A stretch of 64,000 bases of DNA from Solen grandis (taxonomy: Eukaryota; Mollusca; Bivalvia; Adapedonta; Solenidae): NCBI GenBank assembly GCA_021229015.1, contig CM037783.1, positions 5,899,324 through 5,963,323 of the forward strand, read 5' to 3'. The notes under the pieces are model-generated. The model was not told where the DNA came from. It saw only the letters and a program-made list of their open reading frames with translations, and made no database searches. Below are positions 47,452-59,699 of the stretch, piece by piece (within the stretch, counting starts at the first letter, position 1; each line of letters begins with the position of its first letter). The position numbers and the translations under genes are program-made.

Positions 47452-49030
47452 CTATTGGTGTATACAACCATAACCAGAATGTTCATTATGGACAAAGTTA
47501 CATGTATTCTTGATGTGAATACGGTTTTGTGATTTGAACACAAATCGTAGATTTTAACCGAACCTTATTATCAGAGAATTTCAAGAAGCTCAAAAGAACT
47601 GTTTAAAGCCGGCGGATTGTAAATTGTGTATTGATAGAAGTAATATTTTCTTATTTTGTAAATATTGTATTTTTTTGCGTGGAAACGCAGCGTCAGTATG
47701 GATTTTTTCCCCCCAATGGAGCCGCATAATCAAAACAGGGAGCAACCACTGTTATTATTGTAAAATAAAAACAGTAAATTGTTTGAAAGAAACACTTTAT
47801 GAATCAATTACTTGAATTAACTTATGAAAATAAATGACAAGATTCAAAATATACAAGTCTTTAATCGTTAATTAAAAGAAACTGGACACATATAATGTGT
47901 ATCTGATGACTTCTCCTTAAATTCGTAGGCAACGATTTTTAAAACTTGGTTAACGTACCTTGCAAGTAACCCGATAAACGTCGGATTCAATAAAGCTCAG
48001 TATTTATTTTATTAAAGATGTTTTGAGATCTTAAAATATTCAGAATTCAGATACAAACCGTCAACTTGAAAAATCAATGAAAAAGCAGCTTAATATAAGT
48101 ATTACTGCATAATGTAGAAAGTGTAAAAACACACAAACACTATACATATGGCCGTAGCGGACATGTCTAATTTATGGCTCCAGGCCCAATCTGCGGTCTC
48201 AGTATGTATAGTGTTTGAAATGGGTAAATTTAACTGAACATTACATAGTTTATGTTGTAAAGCTTTGTAAATATATATTTAATTTAATGCAAAAAGAATG
48301 CCATACTCCTACGTCGCACAATATTATCAAGGGAAGTAGATTGTTAATTAATACTGGGACCTGTACCTAATTCCCTTACCAAATAAAAACTAATCTGTGC
48401 CGAATTTTTCGTCATCATTGAATTTGTTCTTGCTGCTGCTGTTGATGATGATGATGATTTTTTTTACATTGACTTTAATACCGCCTTAGTAGCTTACTGT
48501 CTGGAAATTTCACGCATCTTGTAGACCCTAACTATTCCAAAAATTATATAAATTAATAAATGAATTACCTGTTGTAAAATGTATCTTCATTGATCTATAG
48601 ATAAGTTAATTTATGTCATCTTAAATCATCATCACATGATGTGTCTACTATAGTTAAAATATTTTCTGTACTTTTTTGTTCTATATTTCTGAATAATCTA
48701 ATATTTTTATATTCTGTTTGATTTTTTGTTTGTTTTTGACCTTTTCTGTATGACTTTGCTTTATCTAAGTCTTGCTTCAAAAACATGCGCGGCGTCTTTG
48801 ATGCTTGGCATCAAAATTTATCTTGTTAATATAATTTTATAAATTAAATTTTTGTAAAAGAAAAGCGCCTTAGTAATTTATTCTACCTTGGTGAGCTGTC
48901 AACCCTACGTAATTTTGCAACATATATATTAAGATTGGATACTAAAAACAGGGCTATGAATTTCAATACGGTGTTTGTAATATTTCCAGTCATTTTGGGG
49001 TGCGATAAGCTTTTATTTTTGTTGTTGTGT
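47452..49030. other. AT-rich DNA, no gene recognised
   Basis: Nothing beyond short GATGATGAT words near 48443-48458. Confidence 0.3.
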
Positions 49031-49034
49031 TAAT

Positions 49035-49185
49035 TGTTGTTAACAGCTGCTGGGACAGTATTCTAGTCATATAGGGACATGTGGAGGAGGACCCGTGTAC
49101 ACAAGAGGCATCCGGGACTTACCACAAGACAACTGAGGAATCCTAGAGACCCTGCTGGGATTCGAACCCACTGTTTGGCTCTTGT
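49035..49185 (-). mobile_element. SINE family 2, inverted diverged copy
   Basis: GACAGTATTCTAGTCATATA, AGAGGCATCCGGGACTTACC and GCTGGGATTCGAACCCACTG match the minus-strand family 2 order. Confidence 0.6.
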
Positions 49186-49945
49186 TACTAATCATATACC
49201 TCATTTCGATGCACGATGACCAAGATTCATTTTGGCATTTTGAGAAGCATTTTACGAGGAGAAATGAGCTATATTAAATAAAGTAACAAAATAATATCTT
49301 AATATTTTTGAAGTTCGTGTTTCTTGAAGAAGTAAGAAAAAGAAAACGACACAGCTGTATACAGAAATTTATGTTGTCTTGTGTGTTGTCTCAGAATATT
49401 TATCATTGTATGGTGTGATTATGCAAGCTTTAACTAACAGACAAATGGGTAACAGAAGCCAAGCCACGGTGACAGCTCAAACTTTTCGACCCCGCTATAC
49501 CCATTGCATATCCCGGGCAAACGATGTGGGTGCGCCACTTATTGATTTAAAGTTTTTTTAAGCAATCAGTCATTGTTGCCCTTAGGGGCTAGGCATTATG
49601 TGAGGTCTTTTAAAAAAATGAATTCAGAGAGAAAAAAATATGAATGATTGAAGAGCCAGAATCTTAGGAAGAAATGAGAGAGGAAAATAATGAAACAAAG
49701 AGGGAGGATCACTGGCACTAGAACCGCAGAATTACGATTTTTGTCCCTCTATTATGAACATGGTAAGGAGGTCATAACTTTGTACTAAAGTATGCTTCCA
49801 TTTTATTCTATGCACGGTGCGATCATTTATTTAACACATGGTGTAACGAATCATTGTCAAAAGGCAACCTTAACGAAGTAATAATGCGAAATGTCACAAT
49901 TTATACATATTTTTAAATCTGCTCCACTCTCAACTTCCGGGGGGG

Positions 49946-49977
49946 GGGTTGTTGTTGTTGTGTTGTTGTTGTTGTTT
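49946..49977 (+). repeat. (GTT)n microsatellite with G9 tract
   Basis: A run of nine G at 49940-49948 is followed by GTTGTTGTT with one interruption. Confidence 0.9.
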
Positions 49978-50054
49978 TCGGCAATTCCCACTGACGTAAT
50001 ACATATACGTAAGCTATTTCCCACAATTTCACAGCGTCCAATCATATCGCTCAA

Positions 50055-50258
50055 TTTGACTTGACTATTTGAGTTTACCGTCGCTTCGACAATATTTCAG
50101 TCATATAGCGACGTCCAGCTAATTACAGGTGGAGGAAGACCCCGAATGCACAGAGGCATCCAGGTAGAACCACCGACCTACCGCAAGCCAGCTGGAAGGC
50201 TTCTTCACATGAAAATCCGAATGACCCTGCCGGGATTTGAACCCAGGCGGTGAGGGGC
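50055..50258 (-). mobile_element. SINE family 2, inverted, 5'-truncated
   Basis: Well preserved from GAGTTTACCGTCGCTTCGAC through CGACCTACCGCAAGCCAGCT to GGGATTTGAACCCAGGCGGT. The tRNA box A part is missing. Confidence 0.8.
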
Positions 50259-50999
50259 GACCGAACAAAAACGAAGTTGATAGTGGAGCAGACTTATAAA
50301 AATGAACAAACTGTTGACGTTTCGCGTTATTACTTCGTTAAAGTTGCCATTTGACGATGATTCGTTATACTATGTGTTAATTGAATATCAGCCTGATCGA
50401 ACCGTGCATAGAATATGATGGTTGCATACATTTATACAAAATTAGGACCGTCGTAACTAAGTTATGTCCGATTCCATTCCTTACCATGTTTCAATATACT
50501 GTGAAGGAGAACGAAATTTATTTTCAAATTCAAATCGTACATATCTTTGATATTATTTAAGATTTCAATGTGTGTGGTAATTCTGCGGTTCTAACGCCAG
50601 TGATGATAGTTGACAACTGTTGTTGTTAAGGTAAACACAGACAAGTTAATCGAGATTATTTATGAAATATACAATATAAGCCTTGTATCTCAAGGATAAA
50701 CATGTCATAAACAGTGATCGTCAGCATATCTGTGTTTTGTAAGTACATGAATGTGTATATATACAGTAATCTTGCGAATATCCGAGGACTTTTGGTGGGA
50801 TAAACTGCTCGGGATATCGTAATGCTCGTATTACGTCTATCTACGTAGGGACTGGAAATATTCCTCGCACAATGCATGGTGCTCTAATAACCGCTGCTCG
50901 AGATGTACAAACATCTCGGTATACAGAACGACCTAACTCGTGGTGGGGGGTGGAGGTAACAACTACAATACCAACAACAAAACTTCATTATCTCTGTTG

Positions 51000-51165
51000 T
51001 TTAATTTGATTAAACGTCCCACCGATGCTATTTTAGTCAAATTGAGACGTATTCCTCGCTGCGATACCACACCAGTGGCATGATATCGCACCAAGCCACA
51101 CTATTCTGACAGTGGGCTAATCAGTTCTAGACTGCCCTTATGTGTTAAGCGCCAAACACAATGAT
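51000..51165 (-). mobile_element. SINE family 1, inverted partial
   Basis: TTAAACGTCCCACCGATGC, GATACCACACCAGTGGCATG and CACACTATTCTGACAGTGGG are reversed family 1 tail and body. Confidence 0.65.
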
Positions 51166-51754
51166 GATATACCGGTCTAATTTTATACTAATATTTAAGT
51201 TTCATTATATTCCGTTTTACATTATCAAATATTTTGCACACAACAGCCTTTTTCATCTCTTTTCCATTTTATAGATATCCAAATATATGCCTTTGGTTAA
51301 AAATCGTTGACAAATGTTTGCTGTCTACGAAGAAAAAATCATGTTTGACGGGATATGTGAATGCGTCCCTTTTTGTCGACGTTCCTAAACATCCTGAGTT
51401 CACTGTATCAGTTTGTTTGCATTTGCCTCAACATTATATTGACATTAAAGTGCATATTCAAAGGCACATATTAAAGATAAAGAAATTACATGCGCAAAAA
51501 GCAAAAAAAAAAAGACAAACATACCAGTTGTTCCTCTTCTGAGATAAAAAGTGTAGAGACGATCAGAAAAAATGTTATTAAGAAAAGAAATAACAAGTAT
51601 GTGGATCTGGAATGTACTCTTAATAGAGTGTATTGAGTAAACACCAATGGCTTCAAATAGAGAAAGACAATGATAGTTTAAATATTAGAAGACCAGCTTA
51701 GCTTTGTATTAACCAACATATAATCTCTACGTTATAAAAATACAAAACTTAAAA

Positions 51755-52725
51755 AGAACAAGATGTGTTCGAAAAACACTATGCCCCGTCTGACCAGGTC
51801 AGATGACAAAAAAAAGTTGTCAAAGCCATTCATGGGTTGAGTAAGTATATCAAATATATAGCTTTACTCCATATAGTATTGAGTAATGGAGTAATGTCCA
51901 AGACAAAAATTCGTTAAAAATAAAGGGAGCTAATTAAAAAAAAAAATAGAGCCCGACTGGGTTCTGTTTCACAATCATTACACCTCTGCTATATCTTAAG
52001 TTTCAGATAAATACCTCGAATAGTTCCCAAAAAATTGATATAAAATAAAGGGAGGTAATCAGAAAAATCAGACGACCCGGGCAGAGTTATGGTTCTTGGT
52101 TACTGCACTGCTACTACTTGCTATTATATTATGTTTCAAGTTTCAATTCCTTACGGTCTTTTGTTTATGAGTTTTGCTCCCAAGAAAAAAATAAATAATA
52201 AAGGGATATGATCAAAAACCAGAATTTGTAGAGTTATGCTTCTCAGTTACTGCATTATTCCTAGTTGTCATCTACATGAAGTTTCAATTCCTTGTATTGT
52301 TTTCAAGTATATTGTAAGTAAGTTATCTCTGGACAGAAATTTATTGTAAAATTAAATAAAGGGAGATAATTTTAAAAAAACTGGTCCATATAGAGTTACG
52401 GTTCTTGGTTACTGCACTTCTAAATCTCACCATCTGTTTATATTTTGAGTTTCAATTCAATACCTTATATGGTTTATGACTTATGCTCACGACAAAAAAA
52501 GAAGAAAACATATAAAAAGGGGAAATAATTCCAAACCTGGGTCAGATAGAGTTATGGTTCTTAGTCGATGCACTTCTCCTAGTTACATTCTATTCATATA
52601 TGAAATTTCAAGTCAATACCTTGTATGGTTTTCAAGTAATGGCCAATGTTAAAGTTGCTGACAAACCAACAAACAGACAGGGCAAAAACAATATGCCCCC
52701 GATCACAGATCTCGGGGGCATAAAA
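51755..52725 (+). mobile_element. Core-repeat element with terminal 11-bp-stem hairpin (family D)
   Basis: Begins AGAACAAGATGTGTTCGAAA with a GTGTT/AACAC hairpin and TATGCCCC at 51780. It carries core monomers marked by TAAAGGGA at 51921, 52046, 52199 and 52357 (and a variant near 52514), about 155 bp apart. Each also has AGAGTTATG.TTCTTGGTTACTGCA and GTTTCAATTCC. It ends with TATGCCCCCGA, 9-nt loop, TCGGGGGCATA (52692-52722), which reuses the 5' TATGCCCC motif. No coding frame. The architecture resembles HINE-type elements. Confidence 0.7.
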
Positions 52726-55700
52726 ATCAAACCAATGTTATTTCGCCTATATCCGGAGTCTTCTGTGTGATTAGCGGAGGGAATTGACGAGGACGTCATA
52801 ACTGAGCCATTACAATATGTGTTCCACCACAAAAAGATAAATATATTTCATTTGTATTAGTTATGGTTTAGAAATATAGATTGTATTGTTTGTGACACGG
52901 AAGGCATACTATTATCACAATCTAAGCAAAGAAGATGTACATGTTTGGTGAGACATTATAGCTTTAAAATCAAAACGGCTGGTGTAAGTGTGGATAGAGC
53001 CTCCCCCTCGGGACATCAATGCCTATTTTAATTATATCATGTTATTTGAAAATATCACTGAAATAAATTAGTGAACAAAAGCTTGACTGTTTTCAAAAAG
53101 GATGCTGACGGCTTGTACAGATCAAAGTATATACAGCACACACCTGTAGGTACGACTTCCGGTGTTCCAAAGGTCAGTGTCGAAATTGAAACCTTCAGAC
53201 CCCTTCGTATCCTCATTCAGAGCATAAGTTCAATACTATATGCTGTATGCATTCCAAACTTGTTTTGTATAGTGATAAATATAATTTTGATCATTTGATT
53301 TTCACCCTTTTTCTGATAACTGCTGGAATGCAGGTGACAAAAGAATTCCGAGGAACATTCATCTAGTTGTATATTATATTGTGAACTGGTCGTTCGTCAA
53401 TCCGATCGTCAGCCATTTCATATCCGCTCTATATATTTTGAACGCTTGAAAGGCCTTCATAATACTTGGGTCAAATGTCCTCTCATCAAGATGCAGAATA
53501 AATACTAGATATACATGTAATTAATACACTACGGCCGTGTATTTTTTTAAAAGATACTTCTTGTTTATCATGATCTTTCGGCGATTTTGGTAATGAAATT
53601 ATGGTTGATATTTTTTATACATCTGATTTAGTTTTTTTATTTTTGTTTTGTTTACAAAGTGGTAATTATTTATAATTTTTTCTTGAATTACCTCCCTTTA
53701 ATCTATTCTTAACCCAGCGGAAAGATATAATTTTGTCACATATTCATTTATACATTTCTGTGAAAATTTATGCTTTTCAATATTCGACCTATTTCGGCAT
53801 TCAAATTCATCTTTAAGAAGTTTGGGTCACACTCCGGGGTCCGAACCATAAAACAGTTAATACTGATGACGGACCCTCATTAAGCATCTTATAAACAAAT
53901 AACTTATATTCATTAGAAGGAGAGAAGGTGGGTTGTCAGTCGGTGTGTTACCTTTTGTTGCCTGAACTCGGTAGGTGAGATGGTATATTTCATGATTTGT
54001 GGCATTCTGGTAATGATCAATGTTGAATAAACGTGTATTGATCCGCTGGTACATGTTGCAAGTCAGCACATTCAAAGTAGTTCCTACAATCCGACGCGGA
54101 TCTCATGGCGCTGTCTGATGAGATGTAAGATTTGAAGTGGTGAACCTGTTGACCGGGTAGTAGTTGGAGAAATACGATAAGCATTTTAGCTGGAGTTACT
54201 ACTGCACACAGAAAGCATTGCGCTATTTGGTGTGGTGTAACTTTGTAGGATTTTAGGCTTAGAACCTATTTATGAAGTTGAAGGCTCAGAGCTGGGAATA
54301 TACCTGTAGTAGGAAGTTAGGACTGACGTGAAGAACTTCTTTTAGGGCCCGGTATAATTTGTATTAGTCAAGGAGTTAAATTTAGTTAATTTTCTATCTC
54401 TGATTCTTAAATTATTTAAAAGTTGATTATTTGAGACAATCACTTGTTGTGAAAATCGTTTTTAAGGCCTTATATATTTATATATATTAAAATCTTAACT
54501 TTAGTTTTGTAATTAATCGGCTAAGAAAATACATAGTTGTTTAGACCGCTCGGACACGTTACATTTCCAATTACATCATCTTTGACATAAACATTTGAGT
54601 GTTATATGACTTGTACGCTGTGCATTTTCTTGTATTTCGAAAATGCTGGTGTTTATGGGGATTGCTAAAAAAACAAAAAACAAAAAAAAAAAACTATATA
54701 TTTCTGTTAGAAAGTAAAGAAGCCCTGGAGTTTTTATTTTCAGGTGTTCGAAGTGGTCAATCAAGTAACATAAAATATGTTAGTATACTTATACTCAAGA
54801 CTCGCTGAATGTGGACGTACATAGGGTGTTTTTGGATTGTACTTGTAACCATTGACATTTCGCTTTATTTTTGTGTTTGTGTAAAGATGTATCAGATTTA
54901 TATGCCATTTTATGGGTGATTAATTGGACCCATACTCAATCATATCGGCGTTATTCTTTACTCCTGAAATTGGACTAATGGTTAATTACAAAATTTTACC
55001 CAGCCCCCTAAAATCTACAAATTCTATAATGCAGTAAAATTTGATTCCACGACCACCTGTACTTCACAGCTTACCTGTTTTGTTACATTCTTAAAATGTT
55101 AGCCTCCATTTTTTTATCTAACATTTCGGTTACGGCCATCCGATTTGAACCCACCATCACTACTGTATACACAGTTGGATTAACAACTGGCAAAATTTCG
55201 TTTTCATTAATATTAATCGTACTTGCTGGTCCAATTAAACAACACGTAGTATTTTTAATACTCTCATTGAATTTACAAATGCAAAAGCTGACCTTCAAAA
55301 TCCTATCATCTATATGTAACCCGCCATTTCATTGGTCAAATGATCCGTGCTGTCTCTGTCACAGATCAAATAAAATGCCTAACTATTTCTTCATGAATAC
55401 GAAAGTTTGTTAATCAAATAACCCACGGTCAATTAAGAAGCAACGCGTATTGAGCGAACGTAGGCTCCGACGATGTTTAAGGCAGGTTTATCGGTACATG
55501 CCTAAATTTAAAATCGTTGACAATCGGCTCTGAGCTGGAAATTTTGTTTGAAACTACAATGGTTTTTAAGCCATTTCGCAACGCCGGACAACTCGCGGTT
55601 TAATGGAAATTTTCCACGTTTTCACCTTCGCAGGGTAGGGATTACAGGGAATTTTGCAGTCTAGAAGACCAAAGTCAACTTAACACAGTCAAATAATTCA

Positions 55701-56340
55701 AACGCTGTGCAATTCAACCTTCTAAATGTTTTATTCAATCGGATTATTGGAATCGCTTTCAATATTTAAAATGGACAGGCAGTTTCAATTTCTTTCTAAA
55801 TAGTTATATAAAAAATAGTTGTCGCTCTGGAGACAACGGACGGCTGCGATTGACAATTCAATAACCACGATCAGGGGGGCGCTCATTTCAAATTGGGAAT
55901 TTTTCTCAAATTAAAACTCTGAAATCTTGTTTTTAAATCAAATTTCGATAATGAGTATTTTTATATTATTATTTTGGTTACCGCATTAATATCTTATATA
56001 ATGACCCCCTTACTAACATGGCCACTGCAGTAATTTTTCCTTTAGATACCACCTAACTAATATGAGCACTAAAGTAATAATTCATATAAAGATTAACCCA
56101 CTACTATGCACAGCAATGTTTTTTCATATACGACCACCTCAATATTATGGCCACTTATGCAATACTTCGAACGATGACAGCTTCATTATTGCGACCGCTA
56201 ATGTTGAGGTGGTCGGACTGATTATCGGGTTCCATCAAACATTAGATGGAGAGACTGAAGTCTTGGAAGGAAGAAGGACATTATAAAAAGCATTACTTAG
56301 GTGGCCATAATGGTGGCTAATAAATAACCGAATAGTAATA
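52726..56340. other. Long intron-like stretch
   Basis: Scattered weak open frames (53071, 53857, 55083/55096, 56062) without domains. GAGCGAACGTAGGCTCCGAC at 55454 echoes the 23.6-kb hairpin. A 10-nt A run with interruptions lies near 54667-54692. Confidence 0.3.
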
Positions 56341-56344
56341 ATCG

Positions 56345-56528
56345 CTGTCTTACTGCACCGCTCAGCCCGTCACCGTTTTGGGTTCGATTCTCTGTTGGAT
56401 CTTTCGGATCAACTCATCCAACTGACTTGCTGTAGGTCGTCAGTTCTACTCGGATGACTTCCTTCATCTTTGATAAGCGGAATGTCCTTAAACATCTGAA
56501 ATATTCCCGTAATGACGGCAAAGCCCGA
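56345..56528 (+). mobile_element. SINE family 2, diverged copy
   Basis: TTTTGGGTTCGATTCTC (box B-like), CATCCAACTGACTTGCTGTA, GTTCTACTCGGATGACTTCC and CCCGTAATGACGGCAAA follow the family order. Confidence 0.55.
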
Positions 56529-57417
56529 AACACAGCATCCTCGATATTAAAACGACTTTACCATAACCCCCGCCCCCCAACCGAGGCTTAACTATGTACC
56601 GTACATACGTATGACACAGTTGCCTGGTGGTAACGATCAAGACTGCTGATCCGAAGGTTGTTGGTCTGAACCCCTTTGGGACAACACATGGATTTGTCAT
56701 AGCATCACTGATCTGGTCCAACAAGACGGATACATGTAAATTGTAAGAATTTGTTTCCCATCGACATACACTTTACAAGTTTAAACGTATTTAGGAATCA
56801 AGGTACATTAGATCTCACCGTGTGTAGAGACTGCAATCATCTCGCTGCCGTACATTTTCCTTTCATTCATGAATATTAATGTACTTTAGAGATTAATTTT
56901 TATATTGAAACTGGTTCCAATAATTATATTCTCACCTACCTAGGAGTCTGCGATGACGACACACTGATTTTGCTACTAAAATGAAGGCTGCTCATTTACA
57001 CCCTTGGGATATGTTGGGTCCAAGTTTTGAAAGACAAGGTAGAGAATCAGTGTGGAACCAACCCCATTTAGGACTAAGTAATATTTACTGTCTTAAATAA
57101 TGTAAGAATACATCCACAATTCTTGATTAGAAAATAGTATGAGACTGGGTTGACATAAATGATTGCCTGTATTATATAACATAATATATAACTATATTTT
57201 TGTCGAAGGACTTTCTAAACGGAACACGAACAGTGGAGTGTTTCACACTGAGTTTAAACACTAATTAAAACATAGTAAGATTGGCGAAATTAGTATACAT
57301 TTTATTATTAATGCCGATGGTGTTGTCTATTTTCTTTATAAATTTGTGGGTCTACTGCTACTGATAATCCCATCATATTGCTTGCTGCTGCAAAATGTAA
57401 CTGAATGTATTTGGTCT

Positions 57418-57660
57418 TTGGGGCCGAGTGGTTAAAGTAACCCCCCTGACATTCCAAAGTCGATACAAATGGTATAGCTCCATTGCTCGGCGCTAGGCAT
57501 ACAGCTGGCTAGCCTGGTGCCAGGATAGCTTGACTGGGTGTGGTATCATGCCAATTACTGAAAAGTATGATATTGCTGTGATGATGAATCTGTATCATGT
57601 AGTCAAAAGTCACCAAATGACTATTAGTGTACTGTCGTTGGTACGTTAAATGTTTTAACA
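57418..57660 (+). mobile_element. SINE family 1, copy with deleted box B
   Basis: TTGGGGCCGAGTGGTTAAAG (box A) joins directly to ACATTCCAAAGTCG, skipping box B. The body TGACTGGGTGTGGTATCATG and the tail end TGTCGTTGGTACGTTAAA are present. The promoter is probably dead. Confidence 0.75.
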
Positions 57661-59245
57661 AAATAGATTGTGGCAAGGCAATAAAATAAGATGTTGTTCT
57701 TCTGGTTGGATGACCGTAAATTTTGACTGCCGACTGAAATGATCATTTAGACAAATTTGTGTCAGAGAAAAAGGATGAATAAATTTTACAGAAATATTTA
57801 TATATTTAGCTAATGAAATATGGTATCAGGGAAACAAGCGCTCTCACAATAAAGAAATACGATTCATAGATACAGCAAATACTCCCTTAACGATATAATG
57901 CATTTTAACAAAAACAGCACAAATGCTTTCCTAAAATGACAGATTTTCCCTTTTGCCATTCAACAAAAAGACAACAGTTTGGACTGAGATTGATCTAATA
58001 AAACGGAACGTTTTGTCTGACCTACTTTTGTCTGACCTACATCACTACTTCACTACCTTTCAGACATCTCGTAAAACTTAAGCAACCATGTTTGTTCTTG
58101 TTCTACAGGCTCGGAAGCCGCCAAAATTATCACAGTCTGACAATGTTTGAAAAAAAATATAACAAACGACGAGATGCACATGTTTTTGAAAGAGGCCATT
58201 TTGAAAAGATAAACCCTCTATACAGATGTAAACTATCATTTCGTCGGTTGCATTTTCTGTAAATTATGGAACTAGTGAAATGTGGTCCATTAATTATTCA
58301 TAAGTATGAGGGTTTTATTGATAGAAAGGGAAGGGGAAGCCAGGTTATCAGTCTGTGGTGAAATATTCGAGACCCACTTTCAATCATTTAAATATCAGAA
58401 GAAAGATGAAGTTTGGCTGAACTTTACCGAGATATCGTAACATATTTTATTCAATGTAGTATAGTTGATACCGCTTGTCAGTTATGTTTTGGAAATATAT
58501 ATGCAATGTGTTGTTTTTATTATGGCTTGTTTTGTTTTTTCTAAATATATCCAAAATGTGTCTTGTTTTGTGAGAGAGTGTTTGTTGTTTTTAAAATATG
58601 TTTATGCATAATGATATTGTTTTATGTTAGAGATTTTTTTTTCGAAATACATGAATATCTAAAATATTGTTGTTGTTGTTGTTGTTATTGTTGTTGTTGG
58701 TGGTGGTGGTGGTTAGTTTCCGATCAGGTGATTTTAAAAACACACACACACACACACTTTTATATCTTTAATGAAATGCTGTGATGATTCTGTTGTATCT
58801 CAATTCGGCAACTGATGTTGTAATCTTTAATTGTTGCAGGCCTACATCTTTTGGGAAGCTTTTTATTCCGGGTCAGCAAGAGACGGCACAATTCCTGATA
58901 CGGATACTAATTGCTGAACAGCGTTGTACCTTTCTGTCTTTACATGATGTTATTTTGTAAAGGAAAAAAATATAGTTTTACAACTAGTTATTTATAAAGA
59001 AATATGTCTCTCGTCGTTTCTTGAAATTGTCTATGAACAGGATTATACCAAATTTCATTAAGTTTTCCGATATTTAAAAAAAAAATTAACGTTTCATGTT
59101 TTATCTACGGGTGTCATATTGTCCTTACACAAAATCAAATGTATACGTACTTTCCGTTTTTCTGCTAACAATAATAACAACTTTTGAGCATGGGAACACA
59201 GGTTGTAAAACAGAATATGCCATATTATTATTTAAACTTTTTGTA
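57661..59245. other. Intron-like DNA
   Basis: (GTT)n/(GGT)n tract at 58668-58713 and (AC)n at 58740-58757. No gene recognised. Confidence 0.35.
58668..58757 (+). repeat. Compound microsatellite (GTT)n(GGT)n and (AC)n
   Basis: Two simple repeats 26 bp apart. The poly-Cys/Trp frame is an artefact. Confidence 0.95.
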
Positions 59246-59460
59246 TTTCCAGTTAGTCATCAACCAGTAGGAAAACAAATAGGTGTGAATGCCATTTATA
59301 GGGACCTTCTCAAAATACAGTCTATTTTACATGCTGGTTCCCAATATATTTCTGCGTTAAATGAGGAAGCAAGTACCAGGAGGGCGGCGATACAGCGATT
59401 CTCTAAAGCTTGCGTCAAAAGTTTTATTGTTACACAACTTATATTTTATATATTGCAGCC

Positions 59461-59630
59461 ATGGATGTTACAGACGCCGACCTTTATGATATTAATCCAA
59501 TTTACGAAGGATCCCGGAGGTAGGCGAAGGGTCACGACTGCCACCGTATCCTTTCACGTACGTGACCGGGAATCTATCGGAAGTGCGTTACCGCTATGCT
59601 ATTCAGGCACCCGATTACATCTGCTCATGA
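59461..59630 (+). CDS. Candidate coding exon (frame shift inside)
   Basis: TTTTATATATTGCAG|CC immediately precedes ATGG, which is an acceptor placed against a good start context. The frame reads MDVTDADLYDINPIYEGSRR then TAG, with AG|GTAGGC as a possible donor at 59520. A second frame from 59526 reads EGSR, LPPYPFTYVTGNLSEVRYRY and AIQAPDYICS then TGA. The two EGSR encodings (59506 and 59526) look like a short imperfect duplication that shifts the frame. GC is raised over this segment. No family recognised. It could be a start exon, a pseudogene piece, or chance. The longer 198-codon frame across it (59096-59692) is less protein-like. Confidence 0.27.
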
Positions 59631-59699
59631 TAATGAGGAAAAAAAATGAATTGATACAATCGACTGAGGCCTTCTGGAAGCATACTTACTGAATCAAAT

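Noticed and set aside
50764..50940. Pogo-like MITE starting CAGTAATCTTGCGAATATCC
   Set aside because: No inverted partner found within several hundred bases.
56630..56700. Third tRNA-derived SINE head (TGGTGGTAACG, GGTCTGAACCC)
   Set aside because: Too short and without a body, tail or second copy to support it.
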